Shown here: one piece after another, positions 55,591-63,877 of the stretch
How the letters are laid out: each line of letters opens with the position of its first letter
How positions within the stretch are numbered: the stretch's first letter is position 1
Assembly: GCF_004920405.1 (NCBI RefSeq)
Contig: NZ_RFLV01000005.1
Location: 142,354-206,353 of the forward strand
Reading direction: 5' to 3'
Length of the DNA stretch: 64,000 bases
Source of the DNA: Pseudomonas leptonychotis
GTDB lineage: Bacteria; Pseudomonadota; Gammaproteobacteria; Pseudomonadales; Pseudomonadaceae
Notes under the pieces: model-generated
The model's database searches: none
Seen by the model: the letters and a program-made list of their open reading frames with translations, nothing else
Told to the model about the DNA's origin: nothing
Translations under genes and position numbers: made by a program

Positions 55591-56655
55591 TCACTCAGGC
55601 GCAAACAACTCCAACTGCTCATGCCGACCGCGCAGGTCATGCAAGCGCACACCGACCCCCAGTAAGCGAACCGGCTTATTACCGCGAACAAAAGCGGCAC
55701 TCAGCAATCGGCTGTAGCTGTCCAGATCATGGCGCGCGCCGGCTTGCTCCAAGGTGGTCTGACTGAAGTCATGGAATTTGACTTTGACAAAGGGTTTGTC
55801 CGGCCGATAACTGGGGTCGAGCCGCGCCATACGCGTGGTCAATTGCTCCAGCAGCGCGGGGAGTTGCTCCAAACAAGCAGCAAGATCCGGTAAGTCCTTA
55901 TCGAAGGTGTTTTCCACACTGACAGATTGGCGCCGGCTGTCATTGTGTACCGCACGCTCATCAACCCCATGCGCCAACCCCCACAAGCGCTCGCCAAAAC
56001 TGCCGAACGCTTTAACCAACGCCAGCTTGTTCCACTCGCGTAAATCACTGCAGGTGCGAATCCCCAGGCGCCCAAGCTTGTCAGCCGTCACCTTCCCCAC
56101 ACCATGGAGTTTGCTAACCGGCAAGGCTGCCACAAAGTCATCCACCTGGTCGGGAGTGATGACAAACAGCCCGTTCGGCTTCTTCCAATCACTGGCGATT
56201 TTGGCCAGGAATTTGTTAGGGGCCACGCCAGCGGAAACGGTGATGTGCAGCTCCTGCGACACCCGCCGACGAATATCCTGAGCGATGCGGGTGGCACTGC
56301 CGTCAAAGTGTGGGCTCTCGGTGACGTCTAAGTAAGCCTCGTCCAGCGAAAGGGGCTCGATCAGTTCGGTGTAATCGCGAAAAATGGCCTGAATCTCACG
56401 CGATACGGCTTTGTAGACATCAATTCGTGGCTTGACGATCATCAGGTCCGGGCACAGCTTCATTGCCTGTCCCGAGGCCATGGCCGAACGCACGCCATAA
56501 CTGCGCGCCTCATAATTGCAGGTGGCAATCACCCCACGCCGATCGGCCGAACCACCCACGGCCAGCGGCTTATTGGCCAGGCGCGGGTCATCACGCATCT
56601 CGATCGCAGCGTAGAAACAATCGCAGTCCACGTGGATGATCTTGCGGCTGTTCAT
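55591..56655 (-). CDS. dinB: DNA polymerase IV
   Basis: This 354-residue Y-family polymerase has catalytic acidic residues in HVDCDCFYAAIE and SLDEAYLDV. Helix-hairpin-helix and little-finger regions follow, with FVKVKFHDFSQTT. It copies past damaged bases at the cost of fidelity. No beta-clamp-binding QL.LF motif is certain, though the C-terminus QLELFAPE fits one. The start at 56655 has GGAAT upstream; another ATG four codons earlier is possible. No LexA box is clear. Confidence 0.93.
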   Translation of the reverse strand: MNSRKIIHVDCDCFYAAIEMRDDPRLANKPLAVGGSADRRGVIATCNYEARSYGVRSAMASGQAMKLCPDLMIVKPRIDVYKAVSREIQAIFRDYTELIEPLSLDEAYLDVTESPHFDGSATRIAQDIRRRVSQELHITVSAGVAPNKFLAKIASDWKKPNGLFVITPDQVDDFVAALPVSKLHGVGKVTADKLGRLGIRTCSDLREWNKLALVKAFGSFGERLWGLAHGVDERAVHNDSRRQSVSVENTFDKDLPDLAACLEQLPALLEQLTTRMARLDPSYRPDKPFVKVKFHDFSQTTLEQAGARHDLDSYSRLLSAAFVRGNKPVRLLGVGVRLHDLRGRHEQLELFAPE

Positions 56656-56678
56656 CGTCAATTCCATCGAGCCTACAA

Positions 56679-56894
56679 CTATTGCGCGGCTGAATTAACC
56701 GGCGCCACCGGCTTGGCCTCGCCTGGTGCATCGTCCGGCTTACCGAGGTAAGACTGGATAATCAGGATGACAATCAGCATAAACGCCGCCAATGGCAGCA
56801 GCTTGGTCTTCGCCGCAAACGCAGCGCCACAACTCGGGCAGGCCTTAGCGCCGACTGGAACCTGAACACCGCAGGATTTGCATTCACCACTCAT
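56679..56894 (-). CDS. Zinc-ribbon membrane protein
   Basis: This 71-residue protein starts MSGECKSCGVQVPVGAKACP and has two CxxC pairs (a zinc ribbon) followed by one membrane helix (LLPLAAFMLIVILIIQSYL). The start at 56894 has a GGGAG site 7 bases upstream. Its function is unknown; many such proteins are small regulators or adaptors. dinB follows after 23 bases. Confidence 0.75.
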   Translation of the reverse strand: MSGECKSCGVQVPVGAKACPSCGAAFAAKTKLLPLAAFMLIVILIIQSYLGKPDDAPGEAKPVAPVNSAAQ

Positions 56895-57099
56895 AACACT
56901 GCTCCCATTCAATGGGCACGGACTCTAGCCCAACAGCCTGGCAACAGGCTATGACGAAAGCATGAGCGCCAACCCAATCAGGCTTTTGCCTACAGCTGAG
57001 GCGCCGTGAGCCGCACCAAATCTGGCTAAATGACTGAATAAACACAACTTACCCTCACCTTTGGGTTGACAGGCCTCAATAAAACGCTAGAATTGGCGC

Positions 57100-57176
<77 letters not shown>

Positions 57177-57183
57177 GATACTC

Positions 57184-57213
57184 AAAAAGGCCACTCAATC
57201 GAGTGGCCTTTTT
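57184..57213 (+). terminator. Terminator of tRNA-fMet copy 1
   Basis: A 12-bp-class hairpin with A and T runs, 7 bases after the tRNA. The same hairpin follows copies 2 and 3. Confidence 0.9.
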
Positions 57214-57262
57214 GCTTTTCCGCTATACCGATTTAAGCTATTGATTAAAAACCACTAATCAA

Positions 57263-57290
57263 TTGACAAAAGATCGTTTCTGTATAGAAT
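57263..57290 (+). promoter_or_regulatory. Promoter of tRNA-fMet copy 2
   Basis: TTGACA at 57263-57268 and TAGAAT at 57285-57290 are spaced by 16 bases. The tRNA starts 7 bases further on. Confidence 0.85.
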
Positions 57291-57296
57291 TGCCGG

Positions 57297-57373
<77 letters not shown>

Positions 57374-57380
57374 GATACTC

Positions 57381-57412
57381 AAAAAAGGCCACTCAATCGA
57401 GTGGCCTTTTTT
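57381..57412 (+). terminator. Terminator of tRNA-fMet copy 2
   Basis: The same stem-loop as after copy 1, with A and T runs one base longer. Confidence 0.9.
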
Positions 57413-57461
57413 GTTTCCTGCAGCTAACAAACCTAAGCATTTGATTAAAAACACTATTTTG

Positions 57462-57489
57462 TTGACAGCAGTCGATTTCTATATAGAAT
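57462..57489 (+). promoter_or_regulatory. Promoter of tRNA-fMet copy 3
   Basis: TTGACA at 57462-57467 and TAGAAT at 57484-57489 are 16 bases apart, matching the other two units. Confidence 0.85.
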
Positions 57490-57495
57490 AGCCGG

Positions 57496-57572
<77 letters not shown>

Positions 57573-57579
57573 GATACTC

Positions 57580-57609
57580 AAAAAGGCCACTCAATCGAGT
57601 GGCCTTTTT
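57580..57609 (+). terminator. Terminator of tRNA-fMet copy 3
   Basis: The same stem-loop as after copies 1 and 2. Confidence 0.9.
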
Positions 57610-57708
57610 GTTTGTGCGCGAATTAAGTGAGCAAGCTCAGGAAAGCGTAAGGTTTGCCTGCCTAAACTAGAGGCGAATGTCACTTACAGCCTTGGAGCCC
57701 GCACCACC

Positions 57709-58260
57709 ATGCCCTGGAAAAATACTGAATTACGTTATGGCAGCCTGTCCATTACGCTGCATTGGCTGATGTTAATCCTGATTGCCGGCGTGTATGCCTG
57801 CATCGAACTCAAGGGCAACTTCCCAAAAGGCAGCGATACCCGTGAGCTGCTCAAGCAATGGCACTTTATGCTCGGCCTCACAGTATTCACCTTGGTCTGG
57901 CTACGCCTGCTGGCACGCATAATCGCACCAACGCCTGCAATAGCGCCCGCCCTGCCCCGCTGGCAAGCTATCCCCGCAAAATTTATGCACGTCGCCCTTT
58001 ACGGCCTGATGATCGGCGCACCACTGGCCGGCTGGCTGATCTTGAGCGCGGCCGGCAAGCCTATTCCTTTCTTCGGATTGGAGCTGCCAGCACTGCTAGC
58101 ACCGAACAAGGAACTGGCAGGACAGATCAAGGAATGGCACGAACTGGCCGGCACCGCGGGTTACTGGTTAATCGGCCTGCATGCTGCTGCCGGCTTACTT
58201 CATCACTTTGTTGCGCGGGATAACACGCTCACGCGCATCCTGCCCAACAAGCACCGCTGA
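57709..58260 (+). CDS. Cytochrome b561 / superoxide oxidase family protein (CybB/YodB)
   Basis: This 183-residue protein has four membrane helices and paired histidines: His in LHWLM (about residue 18), WHFMLG, KFMHVALYG and LHAAAGLLHH. These fit the two b-type hemes of the family. E. coli CybB passes electrons from superoxide to ubiquinone; the same role is possible here. It lies upstream of the disrupted rimO start. Confidence 0.82.
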   Translation: MPWKNTELRYGSLSITLHWLMLILIAGVYACIELKGNFPKGSDTRELLKQWHFMLGLTVFTLVWLRLLARIIAPTPAIAPALPRWQAIPAKFMHVALYGLMIGAPLAGWLILSAAGKPIPFFGLELPALLAPNKELAGQIKEWHELAGTAGYWLIGLHAAAGLLHHFVARDNTLTRILPNKHR

Positions 58261-58317
58261 AACAGCGAACGTCACAACCAATCGGGGCGACGTTCAGTGC
58301 TGGTCAATTGGCAGCGC

Positions 58318-58347
58318 CACCGCTAGAATTGCGCACTTTTTGATCAG
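58318..58347 (+). repeat. Left copy of a 30-bp direct repeat (original rimO promoter region)
   Basis: These 30 bases are identical to 60732-60761. They hold the -10-like TAGAAT that precedes rimO, so this is the promoter region that originally served the rimO start at 58398. Confidence 0.9.
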
Positions 58348-58397
58348 AGGCGCAGCAAGCGCCCAGCATCCGTCCGTACACGCCTGAGGTTAACGCC

Positions 58398-58460
58398 ATG
58401 TCCACCCCCGCCACGCCAAAAGTCGGCTTCGTTTCACTCGGATGCCCTAGCGTTAGTTGA
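58398..58460 (+). pseudogene. Orphan 5' end of rimO
   Basis: An ATG preceded by GAGGT opens [17 protein letters not shown], the RimO N-terminus, then leaves homology after the proline and stops within four codons (SVS, TGA at 58458). It is the original gene start, cut off by the inserted segment. Its codons differ at many silent positions from those of the intact copy at 60797, so it is not a recent duplication. Confidence 0.88.
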
Positions 58461-58483
58461 TCTATACAAGATCCTCAGGCACC

Positions 58484-58530
58484 AAAAAGGCCCGATACCG
58501 CAGGCAACACCTGCGGTACCGGGCCTTTTT
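58484..58530. terminator. Strong palindromic hairpin after the orphan rimO start
   Basis: This 47-nt inverted repeat, with AAAAAGGCCCG and CGGGCCTTTTT at its ends and a CCGCAGG/CCTGCGG inner stem, can terminate in both directions. It would stop transcription that starts at the orphan rimO promoter. Confidence 0.8.
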
Positions 58531-58803
58531 GGTGGCATGACACCTGACGAGTTATTAACTCGCGTAAGCGGCAACGACCGGCCAATAGCAGCCAGTCGCG
58601 TCGGGCAGAAAACGACCCGAAGTGGCCTTTGAAAACAGGCAAGTATAGGCACAACAATCGCCATATCTCGCTCGACTAGCTGCCATTTTTTCTGTGAAAG
58701 CAAAATGGTTTGCTCGCGCCAGCATCGGTATGCTGATGCCTCATCCTGCCCCAAAAGAACCTAAGAAATACATTTCCAGCCCACAACTACGGAAGGAACC
58801 GAT
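58531..58803. other. Intergenic leader of the ankyrin gene
   Basis: No gene is seen. The 18 bases at 58577-58594 match 60539-60556, on the other side of the ankyrin gene, with two mismatches in the same orientation. The remaining sequence shows no clear promoter; an AAGGA ribosome site lies just before the ankyrin ATG. Confidence 0.4.
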
Positions 58804-60486
58804 ATGTCTGAAGTGCGCCTTGTCTATCAACTGCATTTTTCCACCCGAGCCGAAGCCAGGGAGCTACACCGGGTGCTTTTAGAGGCAAACGCCCAAGTCT
58901 CTGATGAGGCCAGAGCACAACAGCTAATTGCAGTGCTGGGAATAGAGTCACAGAGCGCAAACCCCGCCCTCTGGCTGGAAGACAGCAGCTTCGATCAGAT
59001 TAAGGTGGAGGCGTTAATTGGTGGAGATTCGGCACAGTTTCCTTCTCCCACGATTTCTTCACAGCTACTGAAGCTGGGATGCAAGCTAATGGCCTGTAAG
59101 TACGGCCTCGACGGGAATCCCAACCAAGGCGTATGGGCCAGCGCTACCCGCTCAATTACTCGTAAGCAGTATGAGGCTGCGCTTCGCAAGATTGATCCGA
59201 TGGAGGAAGTCTGGCAGTTGCTCAAAAAGAAGCGGTTTGAGTTGGTGGGTGAAATGGTGACTCTACATGGAATGGACCCAAACGCGATGGTAGGCCCCAT
59301 ACCATTACTGATTCAGATGTTGCGCACGGCGCAGCGTACTAATAGCGACCCTATGCCAACGGATGTAATTATCGATCTGCTCAAGGCAGGTGCGATTGTT
59401 AATCCAGTAACCCTGGTAAGTGGCCCCCTTCCAAGCTATGACATGCCCTACTTTCCCCTCCAGATGGCGGCATATACCTTCGATCTGAGACTGATCCAAG
59501 CTCTGTTGGACGCAGGGGCCGATGTGAATGAACAAGCCCCAAGTGGTCGTACGCCGCTCCATGTGCTTGCGGATTCATCATGCAACCTGAGATCGCACCC
59601 CGAGCGCGCCACCTTGGCTGCCGAACTATTATTGGCCAATGGTGCGGACCTGAATCGCTATTCGCCAGAGCAAGGCACTCCTCTGGCAAGCGTTAGGCAT
59701 GCCCAACTGCGCGAGTTGATGCTAGCCCACGGCGCGACCCTGGAATTGCCCGAATCGGCGCGCTCAGACAACATACTAGAACAGCAGTCTGGGGCTGTTC
59801 GCGTTCACGACCACCAACGTTTCAACGAGTTATTGGTTGCAAGCCCACCGACAGAGCTCGAACGCCATAAGTTACTGACTATAGCGTTGAGAGAAGGTAA
59901 TCATGTGGCCTTAGACCAACTCTGGCGCCTCGGCGATCATGCTTTTATGCCTTGCATAGGGAGTGGCACTGAGGCCGATGGAGAGCAACTTCTGGCCTAT
60001 TACATTACCGATCAGGCCGGCATGAATGAAGCCATGCTGCAAGACTTGGCCGAACGCAGCCGATCTACAGCATGCCCTGCCTTTGAAGGCCCGCTGCTGC
60101 AAGCCGCTTTCGAATGTCTAACGCAGCAAATTAACAAAGAGGCACCGCCAGCAATGGCCAGTAGGCTAATTGAAATGGGCCTGCCATTTGATGCACCGAC
60201 AAACTCTAGGTACCACCCGTTTAGACGAGCCGTAAGTAACAATAACTTGGAGATAGTTCTTTTGTTGCTCGCAAAGGGGGTTGATCCAAACAAGCCCATC
60301 ATCGATTCAGCTAACTCACTGGACTTCGCATTGCACGAAGCCGTGATATACAGAGCAAACAGCTGTATTGCCCCACTTTTAGCAGCCGGGGCCGACCGTG
60401 AAGTGCGCAACCGCAGAGGCCTAACGCCACTTGAACTGGCTATAGAAAGCAAGAACAAACCGGCTCAAAAAATATTGTTGAGCTAG
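58804..60486 (+). CDS. Ankyrin-repeat protein, cargo of the rimO insertion
   Basis: This 560-residue protein has no signal peptide or membrane segment. Ankyrin repeats are visible at about residues 217-243 (PLQMAAYTFDLRLIQALLDAGAD), 248-284 (GRTPLHVLAD, LLLANGADLN), 290-312, and again at about 470-497 and 508-558 (LLAAGADREVRNRRGLTPLE). The first ~200 residues and a middle part (about 320-450) are not recognised. Ankyrin repeats bind other proteins; the partner and role are unknown. It is the only gene on the inserted segment and has an AAGGA site 7 bases before the ATG. Confidence 0.82.
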   Translation: MSEVRLVYQLHFSTRAEARELHRVLLEANAQVSDEARAQQLIAVLGIESQSANPALWLEDSSFDQIKVEALIGGDSAQFPSPTISSQLLKLGCKLMACKYGLDGNPNQGVWASATRSITRKQYEAALRKIDPMEEVWQLLKKKRFELVGEMVTLHGMDPNAMVGPIPLLIQMLRTAQRTNSDPMPTDVIIDLLKAGAIVNPVTLVSGPLPSYDMPYFPLQMAAYTFDLRLIQALLDAGADVNEQAPSGRTPLHVLADSSCNLRSHPERATLAAELLLANGADLNRYSPEQGTPLASVRHAQLRELMLAHGATLELPESARSDNILEQQSGAVRVHDHQRFNELLVASPPTELERHKLLTIALREGNHVALDQLWRLGDHAFMPCIGSGTEADGEQLLAYYITDQAGMNEAMLQDLAERSRSTACPAFEGPLLQAAFECLTQQINKEAPPAMASRLIEMGLPFDAPTNSRYHPFRRAVSNNNLEIVLLLLAKGVDPNKPIIDSANSLDFALHEAVIYRANSCIAPLLAAGADREVRNRRGLTPLELAIESKNKPAQKILLS

Positions 60487-60796
60487 CGCCGACAAGATTC
60501 AGTGAATGTCTGCACCTGGCCGACTGCTGCCGACTGAGACCCGCCAATATCAGCCAAAAGTGCCCGTTGAGCGATAGCCCAACATCGGGAGTACGTCATC
60601 CTTCACAGTATTCACGACGCAGATTCATTTAACGGGACCAAGGTGCATGTACTGCAGGTAATCCACCCCAAAAAGTTTACTGTCACGCTAGGCACACCAA
60701 GCTATCGACGGTGCTGGATAATCTCACCAAGCACCGCTAGAATTGCGCACTTTTTGATCAGCGGTGCCACCCAGAGCGCCCGATGAGGTAAGCCCA
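60487..60796. other. Right arm of the insertion: non-coding, with the replacement rimO promoter
   Basis: No gene is seen in 60487-60731. The span then contains the second copy of the 30-bp repeat (60732-60761) and a new ribosome site, GAGGT, before the rimO ATG at 60797. The bases between the repeat and the ATG differ from those at the left copy. Confidence 0.5.
60732..60761 (+). repeat. Right copy of the 30-bp direct repeat (current rimO promoter region)
   Basis: It is identical to 58318-58347. The distance between the two copies is 2,414 bases. Confidence 0.9.
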
Positions 60797-62116
60797 ATGT
60801 CAACTACTACACCCAAAGTTGGGTTTGTGAGTCTCGGATGCCCCAAAGCACTGGTGGACTCCGAGCGCATCCTGACCCAGCTGCGCATGGAAGGTTATGA
60901 AGTGGTGTCGACCTATCAGGACGCCGATGTGGTGGTGGTCAACACTTGCGGCTTTATCGACAGCGCCAAAGCCGAATCCCTGGAAGTGATCGGCGAAGCG
61001 ATTAAGGAAAACGGTAAGGTCATCGTCACCGGTTGCATGGGCGTGGAAGAAGGCGCAATTCGTGACGTACACCCCAGCGTGCTCTCAGTCACCGGCCCGC
61101 AACAATATGAGCAAGTGCTCAACGCTGTGCATGAAGTGGTTCCACCGTCCACTTCGCACAACCCACTGATCGACCTGGTGCCGCCACAAGGTATCAAGCT
61201 CACCCCACGCCACTATGCCTACCTGAAGATTTCCGAAGGCTGTAACCACAGCTGCAGCTTCTGCATCATCCCCTCAATGCGCGGCAAGCTGGTCAGCCGC
61301 CCAGTGGGTGACGTGCTGAGCGAAGCCGAGCGCCTAGTCAAAGCCGGCGTCAAAGAGCTGCTGGTGATCTCTCAAGACACCAGCGCCTATGGCGTCGACA
61401 TGAAGTACAAGACCGACTTCTGGAATGGCCAGCCAGTGAAAACCCGCATGACGGAAATGTGTGAGGCGCTTTCGAGCATGGGTGTATGGGTGCGCCTGCA
61501 CTACGTCTACCCCTATCCACACGTCGACGAGCTGATCCCCTTGATGGCCGCCGGCAAGATCCTGCCGTACCTGGATATCCCCTTCCAACACGCCAGCCCG
61601 AAAGTGCTGAAAGCCATGAAGCGCCCGGCCTTCGAAGACAAGACCCTGGCGCGGATCAAGAACTGGCGCGAAATCTGCCCCGAACTTACGATCCGCTCGA
61701 CCTTTATCGTGGGCTTCCCCGGCGAAACTGAAGAAGACTTCCAATACCTGCTCAACTGGCTGACCGAAGCGCAACTCGACCGCGTGGGCTGCTTCCAATA
61801 CTCACCGGTAGAAGGCGCACCCGCCAATCTGCTCGACAACCACGTACCGGATGACGTTAAACAGGACCGCTGGGACCGCTTTATGGCCCACCAGCAAGCC
61901 ATCAGCACTGCCCGCCTACAGCTGAAGGTCGGTCAAGAAATGGACGTGCTGATCGACGAAGTCGACGATCAAGGCGCCGTCGCTCGCTGCTACGCTGACG
62001 CGCCAGAAATTGACGGCAGCGTATTTATCGCTAGCACTGGCGTGAAGCCAGGTGACAAAGTTCGCGTGCGCATCGTCGATGCTGATGAATACGACATGTG
62101 GGCAGAAGTGATCTAA
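60797..62116 (+). CDS. rimO: Ribosomal protein S12 methylthiotransferase RimO
   Basis: This 439-residue radical SAM enzyme adds a methylthio group to Asp88 of ribosomal protein S12 (E. coli numbering). It has an N-terminal UPF0004 domain with NTCGF and TGCMG, the cluster motif [17 protein letters not shown], and a C-terminal TRAM domain. The ATG at 60797 has GAGGT 8 bases upstream. Its first 15 codons come from the inserted segment and encode [15 protein letters not shown]; the protein is one residue shorter than the original start would give. It appears fully functional. Confidence 0.95.
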   Translation: MSTTTPKVGFVSLGCPKALVDSERILTQLRMEGYEVVSTYQDADVVVVNTCGFIDSAKAESLEVIGEAIKENGKVIVTGCMGVEEGAIRDVHPSVLSVTGPQQYEQVLNAVHEVVPPSTSHNPLIDLVPPQGIKLTPRHYAYLKISEGCNHSCSFCIIPSMRGKLVSRPVGDVLSEAERLVKAGVKELLVISQDTSAYGVDMKYKTDFWNGQPVKTRMTEMCEALSSMGVWVRLHYVYPYPHVDELIPLMAAGKILPYLDIPFQHASPKVLKAMKRPAFEDKTLARIKNWREICPELTIRSTFIVGFPGETEEDFQYLLNWLTEAQLDRVGCFQYSPVEGAPANLLDNHVPDDVKQDRWDRFMAHQQAISTARLQLKVGQEMDVLIDEVDDQGAVARCYADAPEIDGSVFIASTGVKPGDKVRVRIVDADEYDMWAEVI

Positions 62117-62147
62117 GACGCAAACGCTGACCGATCCCGTCCGCTAC

Positions 62148-62176
62148 AAAAAAGCCCTGCATATGCAGGGCTTTTT
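62148..62176. terminator. Terminator between rimO and intI
   Basis: An AAAAAAGCCCTGC palindrome with a T run separates rimO from the convergent integrase gene, whose unshifted stop lies 2 bases away. Confidence 0.88.
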
Positions 62177-62177
62177 C

Positions 62178-63145
62178 TTATCCGCGATCCAAGGGGCTTA
62201 GTACACCTAAGCCACCCCTATTCAGCACGTGGGTATAAATCATCGTAGTTTTCACATCCGCATGCCCCAGCAACTCCTGCACCGTACGAATATCCTGGCC
62301 ACTCCCAGCAAATGAGTTGCAAACGAATGACGCAACGTATGCGGCGTAGCCGGCTTAATCACACCCGCACTACGAACCGCCTCACGTATGGCGCGCTGAA
62401 TGGTTTTCTCATGTACATGATGACGAAAGACACCCTTTGAACGCGGATCAACAGAACGGTTGCCGGACGGAAATACAAACTGCCAAGCCCAGTCCGCTGC
62501 CGCATTCGGGTATTTGCGCGCCAACGCGAACGGCAAATTTGCCCGCCCAAACCCTTCAGCCAAATCCTGCTGATGTAACGCCTCCACCAACTCTAAATGC
62601 TCACGCAAAGGCACAACCAAAGTTCGCGGCAACATCGTCACCCGATCTTTCTGGCCCTTGCCATCGCGCACCACAACTTCGCCCCGAGCAAACTCAACAT
62701 CTTTGACCCGCAAACGCAGCGCCTCCAGGAGTCGCAACCCAGAGCCATACAGCAGCGTTGCCACCATCCACTTAACTCCAGACATCTGCACCAAGACACG
62801 GCTCACCTCATCCCGCGTCAACACTACCGGCAAATGCTTGGGCTTTTTGGCTCGAACAATCCCGTTCAACCAAGGCAGATCGACCTTTAATACTTCTTTA
62901 TAAAGGAACAACAACGCCGCCAACGCCTGATTCTGCGTCGCGCCGGCCACATTGCGCTTAACCGCCAAATGCGTAAGAAACGCTTCAATCTCAGCGCCAC
63001 CCATTTCAAGCGGATGACGGTAATGATGAAAGCGGATATAACGCTTAACCCATTCTGCGTAGACAGCCTCTGTGCGGATGGAATAATTTCTAACTCGAAT
63101 CTGCTGACGCACCTGATCCAGCAGCCTAGGCTTGCCGTCATCCAT
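62178..63145 (-). pseudogene. intI: Chromosomal integron integrase IntI, frameshifted before the catalytic tyrosine
   Basis: The gene starts at 63145 (MDDGKPRLLDQVRQ) with a GGGAG site. It has tyrosine-recombinase box I (ATLLYGSGLRLLEALRLRV), the IntI-specific insert (NLPFALARKYPNAAADWAWQ, then FVFPS) and box [14 protein letters not shown]. Within 62301-62310 one base is missing from an expected LLESGQ codon run. The frame then ends at 62252 after 297 residues, and the rest ([24 protein letters not shown] with the nucleophile Tyr) is found in the next frame down to 62178. Full length would be about 322 residues. The product lacks its catalytic Tyr. A sequencing error could cause the same picture. 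Confidence 0.88.
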
Positions 63146-63205
63146 GTCGCTTTTCTCCCTGAGTTCTGCCGCGTTACAGGCGACAAAAACCAGAGTAGGC
63201 AAGGA

Positions 63206-63271
63206 ACCGAAGCCCTACAAGGCGGATTATGCGACACAAAAACGCGACATCACATGTCGTACAATTAATAG
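63206..63271. other. attI region of the integron
   Basis: The span between the integrase start and the first cassette ends at the recombination point G63271^T63272. It contains the 15-bp palindrome CGACATCACATGTCG (63244-63258) and one of two copies of ATTAATAG that straddle the junction (63264-63271 and 63277-63284). The left limit is approximate. Confidence 0.6.
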
Positions 63272-63877
63272 TTAGCATTAATAGGAAATAACTATGAAAC
63301 CAGCAGTATTTTTGCTTGCACTTCTTTTGTCCGGGTGCGCGACTTATCAATACCAACCCAAAGAATATGAAATTAAAAGCGGTAGAATCGATGAATTATC
63401 TGTTTCAGGCCCAACCACTGTAACCAACTCCGAAAATAGTGACGAAATTAAAATAATCTATGATGACGTCATGAAGTGGCAAGCATCCTACAAAGAGATA
63501 TCCCGAGCACTGGCAGAGCAATTAGATAATGAAATCACTAAAAATGGAAAAGTGACCGGCAATAAGAACAAGAAATTAAATATAACAATCTCCAGATTCT
63601 ACGTTGATCACAGCACCTTTGTATTTAAGGCATACAGCGATTTTACAATTACGGGTGACAACGGTTTTGAGAAGAAATTCCAAGTAACAGACATAACCAA
63701 CTCGAGTGTTGGTGGAAACATAGAAAGAACATTTAACAGTGCCATAGCGGTTTCCGTACTTCACATCCTAAAAGATGAAAGCGTCTTGGAGTACCTTGCT
63801 AATTAACGCTAACAAGCGGTTCAAGTCGCTCGCTTCGCTCACTTGGGACGGGCTAAAGCCCGCCCCTTAACCTATCG
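63272..63877 (+). mobile_element. Integron gene cassette 1
   Basis: The 606-bp cassette runs from TTAGCA after the attI junction to the G of GTTAGGC. In circular form its ends give GTTAGC, which pairs perfectly with GCTAAC at 63808-63813, as a true cassette must. It holds one gene followed directly by the attC site. Confidence 0.8.
63294..63806 (+). CDS. Cassette-encoded lipoprotein of unknown function
   Basis: This 170-residue protein has a lipobox LLSGC with Cys15 (MKPAVFLLALLLSGC). The mature part is Lys/Asn/Glu-rich with SRFYVDHSTFVFKAYSDFTI and no named family that I recognise. The base composition is clearly more AT-rich than the neighbouring chromosome, which points to an outside source. 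A GGAAATAAC site precedes the ATG. The stop codon lies directly against the attC. Confidence 0.8.
   Translation: MKPAVFLLALLLSGCATYQYQPKEYEIKSGRIDELSVSGPTTVTNSENSDEIKIIYDDVMKWQASYKEISRALAEQLDNEITKNGKVTGNKNKKLNITISRFYVDHSTFVFKAYSDFTITGDNGFEKKFQVTDITNSSVGGNIERTFNSAIAVSVLHILKDESVLEYLAN

Larger units (their letters stand above)
58448..60843 (+). mobile_element. Inserted 2.4 kb segment that replaces the rimO 5' end
   Basis: Both ends share the core CTCGGATGCCC (58437-58447 and 60833-60843). Removing 58448-60843 would join the orphan start to the rest of rimO in frame: the core falls at the third base of the same codon phase in both copies (50 and 47 bases after the ATG). The segment carries a hairpin, one ankyrin-repeat gene and a replacement promoter plus 15 codons for rimO. 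No integrase is found inside. The exact boundaries and mechanism are inference. Confidence 0.65.

Noticed and set aside
58448..58460. GTTAGTT next to the orphan rimO as an attC core
   Set aside because: It does not fit GTTRRRY, and there is no matching inverse core or hairpin arm nearby.
63146..63205. CTG...CAG as a LexA box before intI
   Set aside because: The spacing is CTG-N8-CAG, not the N10 needed, and the centre is not AT-rich.
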